A stretch of 42,143 nt of DNA from Seminavis robusta (GCA_903772945.1 CAICTM010000938.1:1-42143); one strand, 5' to 3'. Positions 19,558-30,563 are shown, numbered from the stretch's first letter. A program made the numbers and translations. The notes: generated by a model from the letters alone, not told the origin.

Positions 19558-21672
19558 ATGACGATCACGATGAAAACAATGCCAACCAACATGACCTCGA
19601 TTCGCAAGAAACGTTCTGCTGTAGATACCCTTGTGGGAATTGGTGCATCCACCTTGGGATCGCCGTTTCGAACGAAGGGAACAAGGAACTTGAAGAAGCG
19701 ACTAAGGGCATTGCCGACCATGGCACGGTCAGCCACGACAGCCGCCGTTGCGATGCTACCGACAGTGTCCTCGAAGACGATGATGGTTCTACACAAGGGA
19801 CAGGAGGTGACTCCACGCGAGGATGATGATGATAACAGCAGTGCCGAACTGGTTTCTCCTCCTCGTGAGCCTTCGAAGCTGGAACTGTTGATTTCAACTT
19901 CGGTTGGCAAGTTTCGCCAGCAACAGGACAAGCATGAGGACGACTCCTCGTCAGGTGTCGTCATTGGAGAACTCTTCTCCGAGACGATGGAGGATTTGGG
20001 TAAGCATTTTCGACTGCAGTTCAATGAGCTACTGATCGATCAATGCGAATCACAGCAGCAGAATGCCAGCACGAGCTCACACCTCGATTGCGTCCTCAGT
20101 TGTAGCGCCTCCTTGGTCAAGGAACTCGTCGAGGGAACCAAGTTTCTTGTGGAGGAAGCTGCTGAGACTGAAGAAATGGACGTGCTGCGATCGATCCTAC
20201 GTGTGGCTCAACGACAGCTGGAGAATTGGCTAGAACATTTTCTCTTTTTTCACATTGATGCGACCACCACACCGTCTGACGCTGCCAAGGTTGCCTCTTG
20301 GATTGGTTGCTATCTTGCCATGATTGACTGCCAAACCAATGGAATGCTGTTAAAGTCGCGGCCCTGGGAGCACCATCTTGGAAACCTTGTGACAATCTAT
20401 TTGGAAAAGGGCGTGTCCACGACCATGCGGGAGAATCTCCAGTCGAGTTTGAAGCTTCAGCCACACGACGACGATGTCTTCGTGAGCCAGCAAGGAGACC
20501 TTCGCACCGCGTACAATGTGGATATCGAGTTCATGTACAACATGCAGATTGATACAGGATCGTGTCTGCCGCCCCAGTTCTTGGGGGACGTGGTGGCAGC
20601 ATGCAACCAGGAGCTACAGACAAGCATTGGCGAACGTATGATGTATGTCGGCACCAACTGGAAAGACATGTCGGTGGAACTCTTGTGTGCCATCATCAAC
20701 GATGTTTCGAGCGTGTGCGATGCCTGTGAAGAACGCAACTCGACCTACCTTGTCAATCCAGACCAAATCCAAGGCGGTGAGGACTTGTGCCGAGAGCTAA
20801 CTGAGCTCGCCTTGTTTGTTGCCAAGCAGCTCTGCGAACGTATCATGCTCGACGTGAACGACACCTTGGCAACGATCGGTGACGAAGAGTTGTGGATCAA
20901 CGAAGGAAGCATCTCAGCGGTGCAGCGAACGAATGCGACGCTAGGAGACTACTGCGAGGACCTGGTTCAGTGGATTCCCCGGTACTTCTTTACCAAGGTG
21001 CTGAGGCACTGCTTTGACCTGTCCTTGGAACGATACGTCGAGGCTTTTTTCTGCAACTCACTTGCCGGCAAATTGGAAAGTGCCGAGTATTCAGCGTTGA
21101 CATTGCGACGGGATCACGCGGACTTTGTCATCTTTTGGAACGACGAGATCTCGACAAAGTATCCACGGATTCTGGATGGATCAAGTGCGCAGAACGCGAT
21201 CAATCAGAGGTTGCATTTGCTGCAAAGCATTTCCATCGTCCTGACGCCTTCGCTTGAACCAGAAGATGTCTTGGAGGAGATGGAAAGAGTCGTGGTGGAA
21301 CTAGAAAGCAACGGAGCCCCTGCGCTTCTCCACTTGTTGGGACTAAGAAAGCGACATTCGGGCAGCGACGCATTGCGCTGGCATCAGGCCTTGTCCAAGG
21401 TTACCGATGCAGTCTCGAAGGAAGGAACTCAGCGCAAGGCTTCCCACAACTACAACCTTCCTGATATTCGGAACTCCAAGTTCCTTCGTAATGTTCAGCC
21501 GCCAAGACGTCTCGGAGTCAAGCGCTTGCTCATGAATCGAGACAATGACAACCAAGTAGACATCAGTACATCAGTTCAACTGGTTAAGCGACGCAACCTG
21601 CAACGGGTGGTGCGGCACGGAAAAGAGAGGATTCAAGGGGTTCGAAAGTACCTCAGGAGCGATGAGCTCTAG
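19558..21672 (+). CDS. Probable exocyst complex subunit Sec6 (EXOC3-like)
   Basis: A single exon of 704 residues starts at the first ATG of the open frame (19558); the frame extends upstream to 19492 without another ATG. The N-terminus is basic and Thr/Met-rich. The rest is almost entirely helical with no enzymatic motif. Segments such as 'FLGDVVAACNQELQTSIGER', 'YVGTNWKDMSVELLCAIIND' followed by 'VSSVCDACEERNSTYL', and a C-terminal 'DLVQWIPRYFFTKVLRHCFD' match the pattern of Sec6, where short conserved stretches sit among helical rods. The exocyst tethers secretory vesicles to the plasma membrane. The length fits Sec6 (usually 700-800 residues). The assignment comes from pattern memory, so another CATCHR tether subunit remains possible. 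It is divergent from syntaxin-5, another membrane-traffic gene. Confidence 0.6.
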   Translation: MTITMKTMPTNMTSIRKKRSAVDTLVGIGASTLGSPFRTKGTRNLKKRLRALPTMARSATTAAVAMLPTVSSKTMMVLHKGQEVTPREDDDDNSSAELVSPPREPSKLELLISTSVGKFRQQQDKHEDDSSSGVVIGELFSETMEDLGKHFRLQFNELLIDQCESQQQNASTSSHLDCVLSCSASLVKELVEGTKFLVEEAAETEEMDVLRSILRVAQRQLENWLEHFLFFHIDATTTPSDAAKVASWIGCYLAMIDCQTNGMLLKSRPWEHHLGNLVTIYLEKGVSTTMRENLQSSLKLQPHDDDVFVSQQGDLRTAYNVDIEFMYNMQIDTGSCLPPQFLGDVVAACNQELQTSIGERMMYVGTNWKDMSVELLCAIINDVSSVCDACEERNSTYLVNPDQIQGGEDLCRELTELALFVAKQLCERIMLDVNDTLATIGDEELWINEGSISAVQRTNATLGDYCEDLVQWIPRYFFTKVLRHCFDLSLERYVEAFFCNSLAGKLESAEYSALTLRRDHADFVIFWNDEISTKYPRILDGSSAQNAINQRLHLLQSISIVLTPSLEPEDVLEEMERVVVELESNGAPALLHLLGLRKRHSGSDALRWHQALSKVTDAVSKEGTQRKASHNYNLPDIRNSKFLRNVQPPRRLGVKRLLMNRDNDNQVDISTSVQLVKRRNLQRVVRHGKERIQGVRKYLRSDEL

Positions 21673-22170
21673 CTAAAGCTAGCTAGGTCAGGGAGAAAGA
21701 AACCACAAAAACCAAATTGAGGTACTATTAATAATAGCTAGGCAGGATAACATTCACAAAATAGACGACTAAATCAAAAACTCAAATATTTTAATAAGAA
21801 CAGTGATAGCGATAAACCAACTTTAGCTTCTAGCTAGCTACTGTAGCTACACGTAGAGAGGAAGCTTTCTCACGACAACACCAAGAGAGAGTAATTCAAC
21901 GTAGGCGTAGCATACGTCAACCAGAAGAAAGATTATTGGCAGCTGATCCAGACTGTCTCATTTTTTTGTAAGCAGCCTGCGTTTCTAGGCTGACGCGCAG
22001 AGTGGATATGCTTGAAATGGGCTCATAGCCCCACACAGACCTAACCACAGAGGAGCCACAGCTCCACCACAATATTCAAGTCATCACAATGGAATAGTCT
22101 AGTTTAATCGGCTCCCACCACTCCCTCCCAAGGCCGCTAGGCTGCAGAACTGGGACTGTGGTGGACCCCA
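21673..22170. other. Intergenic, no gene seen
   Basis: No gene is recognised. TAGCTAGCT words are frequent just after the Sec6-like stop (21665-21690 and 21830-21850). The region leads into the foldback element. Confidence 0.4.
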
Positions 22171-22523
22171 GGACCGTCCGACGTTTTTCACTCAGGATTT
22201 TGAAAAACTTCAAATTTCCACGACTGGAAACAAGCCCTTAAACAAGCCCTTAAATCTTCAACAAGCCCTTAAACAAGCCCTTAAAAAACAAACCCTTAAC
22301 AACAAGCCCTTAAGTTCTCAAAACAAACCCTTAAGCCTTCATGTAAACCCCATAGAACAAGCCCTTATCAGGAGCAAACAAGCCCTTAAATAAATAAGCC
22401 CTTAAAACAAACCCTTAAAGCTTCAACAAGCCCTTAAACAAGCCCTTAGAAAACAAGCCCCTAATTGTACTGGAGTCAGTCGTGTCAAGTTTTAAAGCCT
22501 GAGTGAGAAACGTCGGACGGTCC
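22171..22523. mobile_element. Foldback / MITE-like element with AAGCCCTTAA tandem array
   Basis: The left end (22171-22210, starting GGACCGTCCGACGTTTTTCA) is the near-perfect inverted complement of the right end (22487-22523, ending GAAACGTCGGACGGTCC). The arms are about 37-40 bp with a few mismatches and a small indel. The interior is an array of about 14 copies of a 12-14 bp word, mostly ACAAGCCCTTAA or ACAAACCCTTAA, some directly abutting and others separated by a few bases. There is no coding potential. No target-site duplication is obvious at the edges, so the exact ends or the transposase family cannot be named. Confidence 0.75.
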
Positions 22524-22542
22524 AGAGTAAAGCACTTCGGGG

Positions 22543-22611
22543 TGCTAAAATAAGACGGTTGATTGTTGTGTGTGCAGACTCCCTAATTCCATGTTATTCT
22601 AACACCCCCCT
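22543..22611 (+). repeat. 69-bp direct repeat, copy 1 (LTR-like)
   Basis: Identical over 69 bp to 22832-22900. It starts TGCTAAAATAAG and reaches TTCTAACA before a CCCCCCT run, so a 62-bp TG...CA unit is embedded in it. It may be a very short or truncated LTR of the copia element that follows. Confidence 0.7.
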
Positions 22612-22831
22612 CAATTGCGCCGGGAGGAGCCGTCTCATGGGAAGGCCACGGTCGATTGGTAGAACCCCCTGGATGGGTAACGACTCGGAATTAGAAGATC
22701 GGGATCTGTTGCCCTATCTGCACCCGTCACAGAATTATGACATCCCTGTCATCCCCGAAAAAATAGCATGCACGGGGACTCCAACTGTTGGACTGGGACA
22801 GGGGAGGAAGCGCCATGTGGGCATCATAACC

Positions 22832-22900
22832 TGCTAAAATAAGACGGTTGATTGTTGTGTGTGCAGACTCCCTAATTCCATGTTATTCTAACACCCCCCT
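22832..22900 (+). repeat. 69-bp direct repeat, copy 2 (probable end of copia 5' LTR)
   Basis: This is the second copy of the 69-bp repeat, immediately upstream of the gag-protease frame. It ends CTAACA, matching the TGTTAG that directly follows the purine tract at the other end of the element (29048-29053). The 227 bp between the two copies has no recognisable gene. Confidence 0.7.
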
Positions 22901-25760
22901 TCTCCGAACTTCCTCCGAAGCCCTGGCTTTTCCCGTCAATGGATGGGATCACAATACTGGACTCGGAGTCCACTTCGTTGTGGAGCTGCCTGGCGAGGCC
23001 TGGGCTGCATCTGTCGGCTGCCCGTCTACGCAGCCTTCTGGTTTTCCCTCCATCAACTCCGCCTTGGCACACCTTCGGTCCATGGGCCGCTGTCCAGCGG
23101 GCACCTACAGTCGGATCCCTCATCAGTTCCTCCTTCGCGACGATTACTTCCGATTCCTCCGCGATCCATCTGCGATTCTTCCAAGTCTGTACGCAGCTTT
23201 GCCTCCCGCTCCAGCACCAGCTCCAGCAGCACCGGCACCTCCCATCAAGCTTCCACCACCACCAGCTTCGGTTCGATTGTCTCCCATCAGCCACGTCACG
23301 GAATCGGTCCACGGTCACACCAATGACTTCACCCACGTTGGTTCTGTCGTTACCCCAAGTGGGCCCAGCGTGGATGTCAGTTCGATCGCTGCTGGCGACA
23401 CAGGCAATGCACTTGTCCGCCTACAGGTCATGCAACACGAGAGCAATGTGCTTCAGCAGAAAGCAACGCTTCGAGGGAACCTCGAGACTTGCCCTCTTCC
23501 TACAGAGGCGTCTCCAGCCAAGATGTGGGATTGGGAAACCAAGACCCGCAATGTCATCAATGGACCTGGGTGGTCCTACGAATCTATCGTCGACAACGTC
23601 GTCCAGACAATCTGTATCAGTGAGTGCACCGAAACTGACACGACCAGCAATATAGCCATTCACATCAGCCAAGCCTTCGCGACTCATCTGATCAATGGAA
23701 ACCAAGGACACTCGGGACTTCAAGGGCTACTTGAACGTCGTCCTGCTCTGCGTGGTCAAGGTCCAGAGTTACTTACCGCTATCTTTGACGAGTTGATTCC
23801 TGCATCCCCAGCCCACGTTGACGCTTGGTTCAAAGAAGTTTACCATACCGTCCAAGGTCCTTGTGAACTCCCAAGTCGATACCTTGCACGAGTTGAGCGG
23901 AATGCCTTGAAGCTCCAACAGTGCACCGAACGTCCAGTGTGTTCCAACGCGATTCGTGACGGATTCCTTCATGGAGTCCGAAACGGTCCTTTCCGCGATA
24001 CTCTCTGGGCCCCGGTGTTCAAGAAGCTGCAGCAAAGCCAACGAATCACATACACCCCGATGGATCAAGTCTCCAAGTCCGTCACTGGACGATCTACCGC
24101 CATAGAGTTGGCAGAGGCCCTGGACTTCGTGTTTCGCACCCCTGCAGTTGGCATTTACAAGGAGGGAAAGTTTCACAAAGCCCAGTCCGTAGTTCCGTTC
24201 ACGCCTATCGGCCCTGATGTCAAACTTTCGTCCGTGGGCCGAGCACGTTCTGCCACTTCAGGCACGGCAAACAGCGGAAACATCACAATCAGTGTCGCTC
24301 GTGGAGAGGGCGCATTACGAGATGTTCTTCTGCAGTTCAAGGAGGCAAACGGCGGTGCCGCGTCCGATGCCCAAGTGAACGAGGTTCATCGCAAATTTGC
24401 ATGTCCGTTTCACCTGTGCGAACGACAGGAAACGCGGAATGCCCAGTGGCATTTTCTCTCGGACTGCACAAAGCTTCCCAACAACACTTCGGTTGCCTAC
24501 CAACCAAGCTCCAATGCACCTTCATCTGGAAACAGACCATCCAACGGCACTGCGAACCAAGCGCGCTCTCAATCTCGAGGTCGTTCCGCGAGACGTAGTG
24601 GTCGAAGCAGTACCGATTCATCCACTCCAGCATTGGCGCCAGCTCCTGTAGAGCCAGAGCCTCCTTCTGATGAAGAATACGACTCTGCCTCTGAAGGCAA
24701 CGCATCCGCTAGCGGTAAGTCCGTTTCATGGGACTCCTCTGTGTCCATTGTCGTCACCGATCGCACAGTCTCACCTGTTTGCGTTTCGGACCTTCCCTCA
24801 ACGAAGGAGACAATGCACCCAGGCGCAGAGGATGACGATGAAATAGACTTAACCAATAGCCCGCCAACTGAAGTTGACGTTGAGCCTCTTCCCCGTTTCG
24901 AATCTCGATCACTCTTTCCATCATCGGTGCTGTCATCGGACGCCTTTGCGGAAACCATACTGCCGTACACCCTCGACGGAAAGGCTTTGATCTCATTACC
25001 ACGGCGCTACATCGCGTCCTCGTACTCCGCTCAGGATGCAGCAGCTTTGAAGGAGTCCACGTGTATCGACTCGGGTGCCACCTTCTCAATCAGTCCAAAT
25101 CGTACAGACTTTGTTAGTTACGAACCGGTCCAGCACATGTTCCTCGACTGTGCCAACGGAGCACGCATGAAAGTTGCGGGGAAGGGTACCGTTCGACTCG
25201 TCCTCGATACAAAACTTGTGGAAGAACACGACTGGCTCCACGTTCCGGAAGCGGCAATGCGTCTGAAATCAGTACGTGTTCATCGCCGACTCCACCCTGA
25301 AGCCTTCTTCCTCGCATCCTATGACGAGTGCATTCTAGGGTATCCGTCGTTCAACATCCACATCGATGATTCCGAAGACTGTTTGATTCCCACAAGCCCA
25401 GCTTCACCCGGTAGTACACCCGATTTCGTAGCCAGTCGCTTGACTGCGTCGACGGATCCACTTCACCTCAAGGCAAACCTTGTGACAAGCACACCAGGCT
25501 TAGGATTCGCCTTTCAAAGTCAACCCAGCAAGGGACCTCGACGATTCCTTGCATTTCCCCAGAATCAGGAGACGGTTAATGCACGCTCACCCCTCGAGCA
25601 AGACCTACATAATCGCGACAGCAATCGCGACATCCGAGTACGTCCCCAACTCGGCTTCCCCAGCCACAAAGCGTTTCTCCAACGACGAACTCCATCGTCT
25701 CTTTGGCAATCGCACCTTCAACGATTGGAAAACCCTGGCAAACTGTTGCAAAGGCGGTAA
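22848..25760 (+). CDS. Copia gag and aspartic protease polyprotein (start uncertain)
   Basis: The frame is open through the LTR-like repeat, so 22848 is not a true start. The first in-frame ATG is at 23082 ('MGRCPAGTYSRIPHQFL'). Conserved-looking sequence upstream suggests a spliced or otherwise earlier start. It encodes a Pro/Ala linker, a helical gag core ('KMWDWETKTRNVINGPGWSY', 'HVDAWFKEVYHTVQGPCELP'), a Cys/His segment ('CPFHLCERQETRNAQWHFLS' then DC) with C-x4-C-x10-H-x4-C spacing, a basic Arg/Ser patch and an acidic linker. The protease motif 'CIDSGATFSISPNRTDF' lies at about 25062-25112 with catalytic DSGA. The frame runs on to 25760 but conserved pol sequence is in the +1 frame from about 25650, so expression of pol needs a +1 shift inside the 25549-25760 overlap, or the frame is broken there. 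Confidence 0.8.
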   Translation: MIVVCADSLIPCYSNTPLLRTSSEALAFPVNGWDHNTGLGVHFVVELPGEAWAASVGCPSTQPSGFPSINSALAHLRSMGRCPAGTYSRIPHQFLLRDDYFRFLRDPSAILPSLYAALPPAPAPAPAAPAPPIKLPPPPASVRLSPISHVTESVHGHTNDFTHVGSVVTPSGPSVDVSSIAAGDTGNALVRLQVMQHESNVLQQKATLRGNLETCPLPTEASPAKMWDWETKTRNVINGPGWSYESIVDNVVQTICISECTETDTTSNIAIHISQAFATHLINGNQGHSGLQGLLERRPALRGQGPELLTAIFDELIPASPAHVDAWFKEVYHTVQGPCELPSRYLARVERNALKLQQCTERPVCSNAIRDGFLHGVRNGPFRDTLWAPVFKKLQQSQRITYTPMDQVSKSVTGRSTAIELAEALDFVFRTPAVGIYKEGKFHKAQSVVPFTPIGPDVKLSSVGRARSATSGTANSGNITISVARGEGALRDVLLQFKEANGGAASDAQVNEVHRKFACPFHLCERQETRNAQWHFLSDCTKLPNNTSVAYQPSSNAPSSGNRPSNGTANQARSQSRGRSARRSGRSSTDSSTPALAPAPVEPEPPSDEEYDSASEGNASASGKSVSWDSSVSIVVTDRTVSPVCVSDLPSTKETMHPGAEDDDEIDLTNSPPTEVDVEPLPRFESRSLFPSSVLSSDAFAETILPYTLDGKALISLPRRYIASSYSAQDAAALKESTCIDSGATFSISPNRTDFVSYEPVQHMFLDCANGARMKVAGKGTVRLVLDTKLVEEHDWLHVPEAAMRLKSVRVHRRLHPEAFFLASYDECILGYPSFNIHIDDSEDCLIPTSPASPGSTPDFVASRLTASTDPLHLKANLVTSTPGLGFAFQSQPSKGPRRFLAFPQNQETVNARSPLEQDLHNRDSNRDIRVRPQLGFPSHKAFLQRRTPSSLWQSHLQRLENPGKLLQRR

Positions 25761-28700
25761 AGTGGCCAATTTCGGAGAGACCCCAGCTTCCATTGGCGAT
25801 TTCGTCAATGTACGTCGCGGACGACGCGGCAAGCAATCTAAAATCCCACCACCCGGCCACACAATTTGTGTGGACATTGGTTTCGGTGATGATGTATCTC
25901 CCGGCGGCCATCGATACTGCTTGGTAGTGGTTGACGCCGGATCCCGTCAGAGCTTTTGCTATGGGCTTCGTGATACCAGCGGATCCACCTTGGCCGAAGC
26001 ATTTCGCCAGCTCTTCGTCGACATGGGACCCAAACGGGCTGAAACGTGTTGCCGTATGCTGACAGATTTTGATCCAAAGTTGATTCGGGGCGAAGTTCGC
26101 CGATTGTTGCAAAGTCGAAACATTCGAACACTCTCCTCTGTCCCCTATCGCCAGTCCCAGAACGGTTTAGTCGAACGAAACTGGGGTACAGCAGTGGCAA
26201 TGGCTCGAGCTTACCTTCAAGAGGCCAATCTGCCTCGGAAGTTTTGGTTTTGGGCAGTTCGCACAGCATTCGAGCGAATGAACATGATTCCATTAGACGT
26301 TGGAAAGAACGAAGATGGAACGACTCGATACGCCACTCCGTTTGAGCTCTTCTTTGAACAACAACCGGATCTCCGTACCTTGTTCCCATTCGGCAGTGTT
26401 GGGTACTTCATGCGCGATCGCGACTACGTATCGGGCAAACCAGTTGGGCGAAGCAAGTTTCAGTCCAAGACTTTCCCCGGTATTGCTTTGGGACGAAGTA
26501 AGGACTCCAATGGAATGCTTTTCTGGTCCCCGGAAACCTGCCAATTCAGTGTTGTCGCAGATTACTCCCTAGCTCCCCATCGACAGGTTCGAACCCACTG
26601 GCCGGAGCTGCTCAACGACGGCGGATTCCTCTTATCACTTCTGGACACATCAGAACACCCCACTCCGTACTCTCTCGGCGACGTGCTGGTCGTTCAACCC
26701 GAAGGACCAGCATCTCAAACAGGCGAAGCCCCCCATACCTATGGTACTGTTATCTCCACTCCTATCACCGGAGAAAGACCAACGTACCGTCTTCAGTTCG
26801 ACAACGGCACAGCCCGGGATTTTATGCAGACTGATCTTTACGACTATTCCGAATGCGAGGCACATGAGCTTGAGTTTGATCCTAACCACGATCTGTCAAA
26901 CGGTGATCCAATACATCCCCTACCACCACCATGGCTCAAGACGGGCCAAAAGGTCGGGTATCTTCGTAATGGTCAGCGCCTCCTCGGTACTCTTGAACTG
27001 ACCGCCAAATCACACTGGTGCTTCGCGCAACACGACCGAACTGGCCGTCGTGTTACCGAACTGGAGATTCCCAATCTACTTTCAGACTGGCGAACCTTTC
27101 TTTCCGATGAAACCCTCCAACTAGGCCATCAGATTACCAACAGTCCTCTGCTACGCAACAAACCGTCTTCGGATAGCCCCATGACGGGAGATCTTGGAAA
27201 CACAACTGGAACCCGATCTGGACGACGTTTTCGCGGCCACGCCAGGCATGTCTCCGCTAAAGGACTGTCGAAACCATATCCCACATTCCTATGGCAAGCG
27301 CTACGCGATAAAAAACACCCCGACTACGCCACATGGCTGGCATCTTACGACGAGGAGCGCAATGGACTTATCTCTCTGGATACCTACGAGGAAATCAACG
27401 CCGCAGAGTACCAACGTCTGGTTCAGCGATACAACATCACAGCCATCCCCACCATGTGCATACACACGGTTAAAACGGATTCGGAGGGCAAACCTCTCCG
27501 CGCCAAGTCTCGCACAGTTGTGATGGGGAATGTCGAAGAACGATACTGGAGCAAGAACGATCTTTTCGCCCCAGTCATCATGAAACACAGTATTCACGCT
27601 ATCGTATCCCTTGCAATCTCTAAGGGACGCCGGGTCAAGCAGTGCGATGCCAAGAACGCCTTCTGTCACCCCACTCTACCAGAGGACGAGATTTGTGTAT
27701 GCATCCCACCAAAAGGCTGCCCGTATTCCAAGCCAGGAACCTTCTGGCGATTGAAGAAAACTCTCTACGGCTTACGCAGAAGTCCTCGCCACTGGTATCA
27801 AACATTCCGCAAAGTGCTTACAGGTTTGGGACTTGAAGTTTGCAAACATGATCCCTGCGTCTTCGTTGGTCAATCCCCTACTGGCGGCACCATTACCTTC
27901 GGCACGTACGTCGACGACTGTCTATATTGGGGATCTGACGACGCTACCGAGGCTTGGTTTGAACAGGCTCTTGGCCAACAGCTCAAGATCGATTTTATGG
28001 GCGACCTTTCTTTCTACCTTGGCACTCATTAAGATTGGCAAGTTCTCCCGGACGGTCTTTCGCGCGTTCACTGCTCACAAGAAGGACACATTCACAAGAT
28101 GCTTGACCAGCACTCTCTACTCGAGGCAAACGCTGTCGACAGCCCCTATCGCAGTGGCCTCCCAATCGATCGAGTCGAACATGATGGACTCGATCCTTCT
28201 GAGAAACCACTTCTCGTCAAGACCTACCAATCTATCGTCGGCGGCCTGAACTGGATCAGTTTAAGCACTCGGCCGGACATCACTCCAGTTACCAGCCTGT
28301 TAGCTACATATCTCCACAATCCATCCCCAGGACACCTTACAAGCGCCAAACATGTTCTCCGCTATCTCAAAGGCTCCGCTGGATGGGGAATCGCATACAC
28401 TCAGGCCGACGACTCTCCCACACGCCCGCAGTTCGACCCAGAAGACTGCATGCGCGGCATTGTTTCTTGGCCCACCGACGGATCTCCTGAAATCAACATC
28501 CACGATCGGCTTGACACCTACACAGATTCGAATTGTGGTCCCCAAGACGCTAGCCACCCCAAACCCGGCGAAACACGCACTGATGTCGAAATGCTCTCCC
28601 TTTTAGGTGCCGTCGTCACCTATATGGGTGGCCCTCTTGATTGGACCAGCACGCGGGAGAAACGCGTTAGCCGCAGTGTTTGTGAATCCGAAATCAAGGC

Positions 28701-29028
28701 TATGGACGAAGGAGTCAAAATGGTTCTGGCTCTCCGTCACCTTTTTGCCGATCTCGGTGTCTCCCACCTTGCCGAACCCACTCCCGTCATGTTCTGTGAT
28801 AACCAGGGGGGTATTGCCTGGGAACAGTCCGAGGCTGTCACCAAACGCCTTCGTCACCACAATCTCCGAGAGGTGGCTGTGCGCAATTCCCTACGCCTTG
28901 GTGAAATCTCGCTCCATCACATCCCCGGTGTTCTCAATCCTTCCGATCTATTCACCAAGGAAACGAAGGACAAGCAACATTTCTTTGATCTCCGCGCCTG
29001 CCTCATGGCCCCACGCACGCCTGTCTAA
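25549..29028 (+). pseudogene. Copia pol: integrase, reverse transcriptase, RNase H with one in-frame stop
   Basis: The frame is open from 25549 to 29028 (about 1,159 codons) except for TAA at 28030-28032. The integrase core has its three acidic residues in 'ICVDIGFGDD', 'MLTDFDPKLIRG' and 'NGLVERNWGTAV'. Reverse transcriptase has 'VKQCDAKNAFCHP', 'WRLKKTLYGLRRSPRHWY' and the catalytic 'GTYVDDCLYW'. RNase H has 'DTYTDSNCGP', 'SVCESEIKAMDEG' and 'VMFCDNQGGIAWEQ'. The stop falls between 'FYLGTH' and 'DWQVLPDG', in the linker between reverse transcriptase and RNase H, where copia proteins are normally continuous. All catalytic residues I can place are intact. A single base error in the assembly or a recent mutation would explain the stop. 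Confidence 0.88.
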
Positions 29029-29053
29029 TGGTATGCAATCCAGGGGGTGTTAG

Positions 29054-29102
29054 CGTTCGGATCGATACATAGACAGCCTGCAGGCTTATAGCTGAAGGTG
29101 GC
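29054..29102. other. Junction between copia end and unknown sequence
   Basis: The sequence directly after TGTTAG has no match to the 5' repeat. It is either original flanking DNA exposed by loss of the 3' LTR or the edge of another insertion. Confidence 0.4.
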
Positions 29103-29612
29103 TCACCGCCATTCAATAATAGACTCACTCTTTAAAACTGATACACAATGGCGCTTCTTGCATAATAATTCCTCCTCTTTCAGTCTGGTGATGTGCACTG
29201 TGTGTCTTGTCATGAACTGGTGGGCAAGGAGGGCCTCGTACGGTTCTCTGGTACAGCTCGAATATCGGGGGCACATTAGAAGATGCAAAGCATCCTCATG
29301 AACTCCAGGATTGCCTCCAATGTGGAAGGGGTATCCATCTGTGCAAGAGTAAAATGCCATCCAGCAGGCTTCTCCAATGGGCAGTCCACCCGAAAGAGAG
29401 ATACTGGACGCCTCGGTAAGAAATCTGTTGATGGCTCGAACAAGATTAATCTTCCTGTCAGTTTCGATCTGCTCAAATCTGTACCAGTGGTAAGTCTCGT
29501 TGTGTTCCTCGTTGAGGGAAAGAATGTTGCCTGATATCCCTTCTGTTCCTGTTATTCGCAGCAGGGACTGCCATATCATCAGGTTTTCGTGTAACAGGTC
29601 CTCTAGATCCAT
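29103..29612 (-). CDS. Hypothetical protein with Cys/His-rich C-terminal part
   Basis: This is an open frame of 169 residues on the minus strand. No family is recognised with confidence. The middle ('CWMAFYSCTDGYPFHIGGNP', then 'VHEDALHLLMCPRYSSC') has Cys and His spaced like the zinc-binding module near the end of some diatom reverse-transcriptase-type mobile-element proteins ('E..HLL.CP'). It could be the tail of a decayed element instead of a host gene. There is no neighbour in the same orientation to support an operon-like unit, and no clear start context. Confidence 0.35.
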   Translation of the reverse strand: MDLEDLLHENLMIWQSLLRITGTEGISGNILSLNEEHNETYHWYRFEQIETDRKINLVRAINRFLTEASSISLSGGLPIGEACWMAFYSCTDGYPFHIGGNPGVHEDALHLLMCPRYSSCTREPYEALLAHQFMTRHTVHITRLKEEELLCKKRHCVSVLKSESIIEWR

Positions 29613-29817
29613 TCCATAGCAGGTCGGAATGCCAAAATGGTATAGTTGTCATTGGAAGCAGAAGTGCACAACAGTGGAGGGACGAGCATGGCGACAACTC
29701 AATCTGGAGCCATTTGCTTTTTGCTATCTACAACACGACTAAAATCCAGTCCCAGTCTGATTCCAAAGATGGTTCTAACTACTGACCCTAATCTATTCCG
29801 GCCGTCAGATCAGTTCA

Positions 29818-30563
<746 letters not shown>

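Larger units (their letters stand above)
22543..29053 (+). mobile_element. Ty1/copia retrotransposon, nearly complete coding part, 3' LTR missing
   Basis: Order: LTR-like 69-bp repeats, gag-protease frame (22848-25760), then pol frame with integrase, reverse transcriptase and RNase H (25549-29028). Integrase before reverse transcriptase is the copia order. A purine tract CCAGGGGGTG at about 29039-29049 runs straight into TGTTAG, the expected LTR start. The sequence then departs completely from the 5' repeat, so the 3' LTR seems deleted almost to its first six bases. The only clear coding lesion is one in-frame TAA at 28030, so the copy is fairly young or only recently silenced. Confidence 0.9.

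Noticed and set aside
22211..22486. Telomere or interstitial telomeric repeat from CCCTTAA words
   Set aside because: The usual repeat would be CCCTAA in uninterrupted head-to-tail array. Here the word is AAGCCCTTAA with variable linkers and inverted flanks, so a mobile element fits better.
22559..22837. 92-codon open frame between the two 69-bp repeats
   Set aside because: It starts inside the LTR-like repeat with a non-ATG codon and has no recognisable content.
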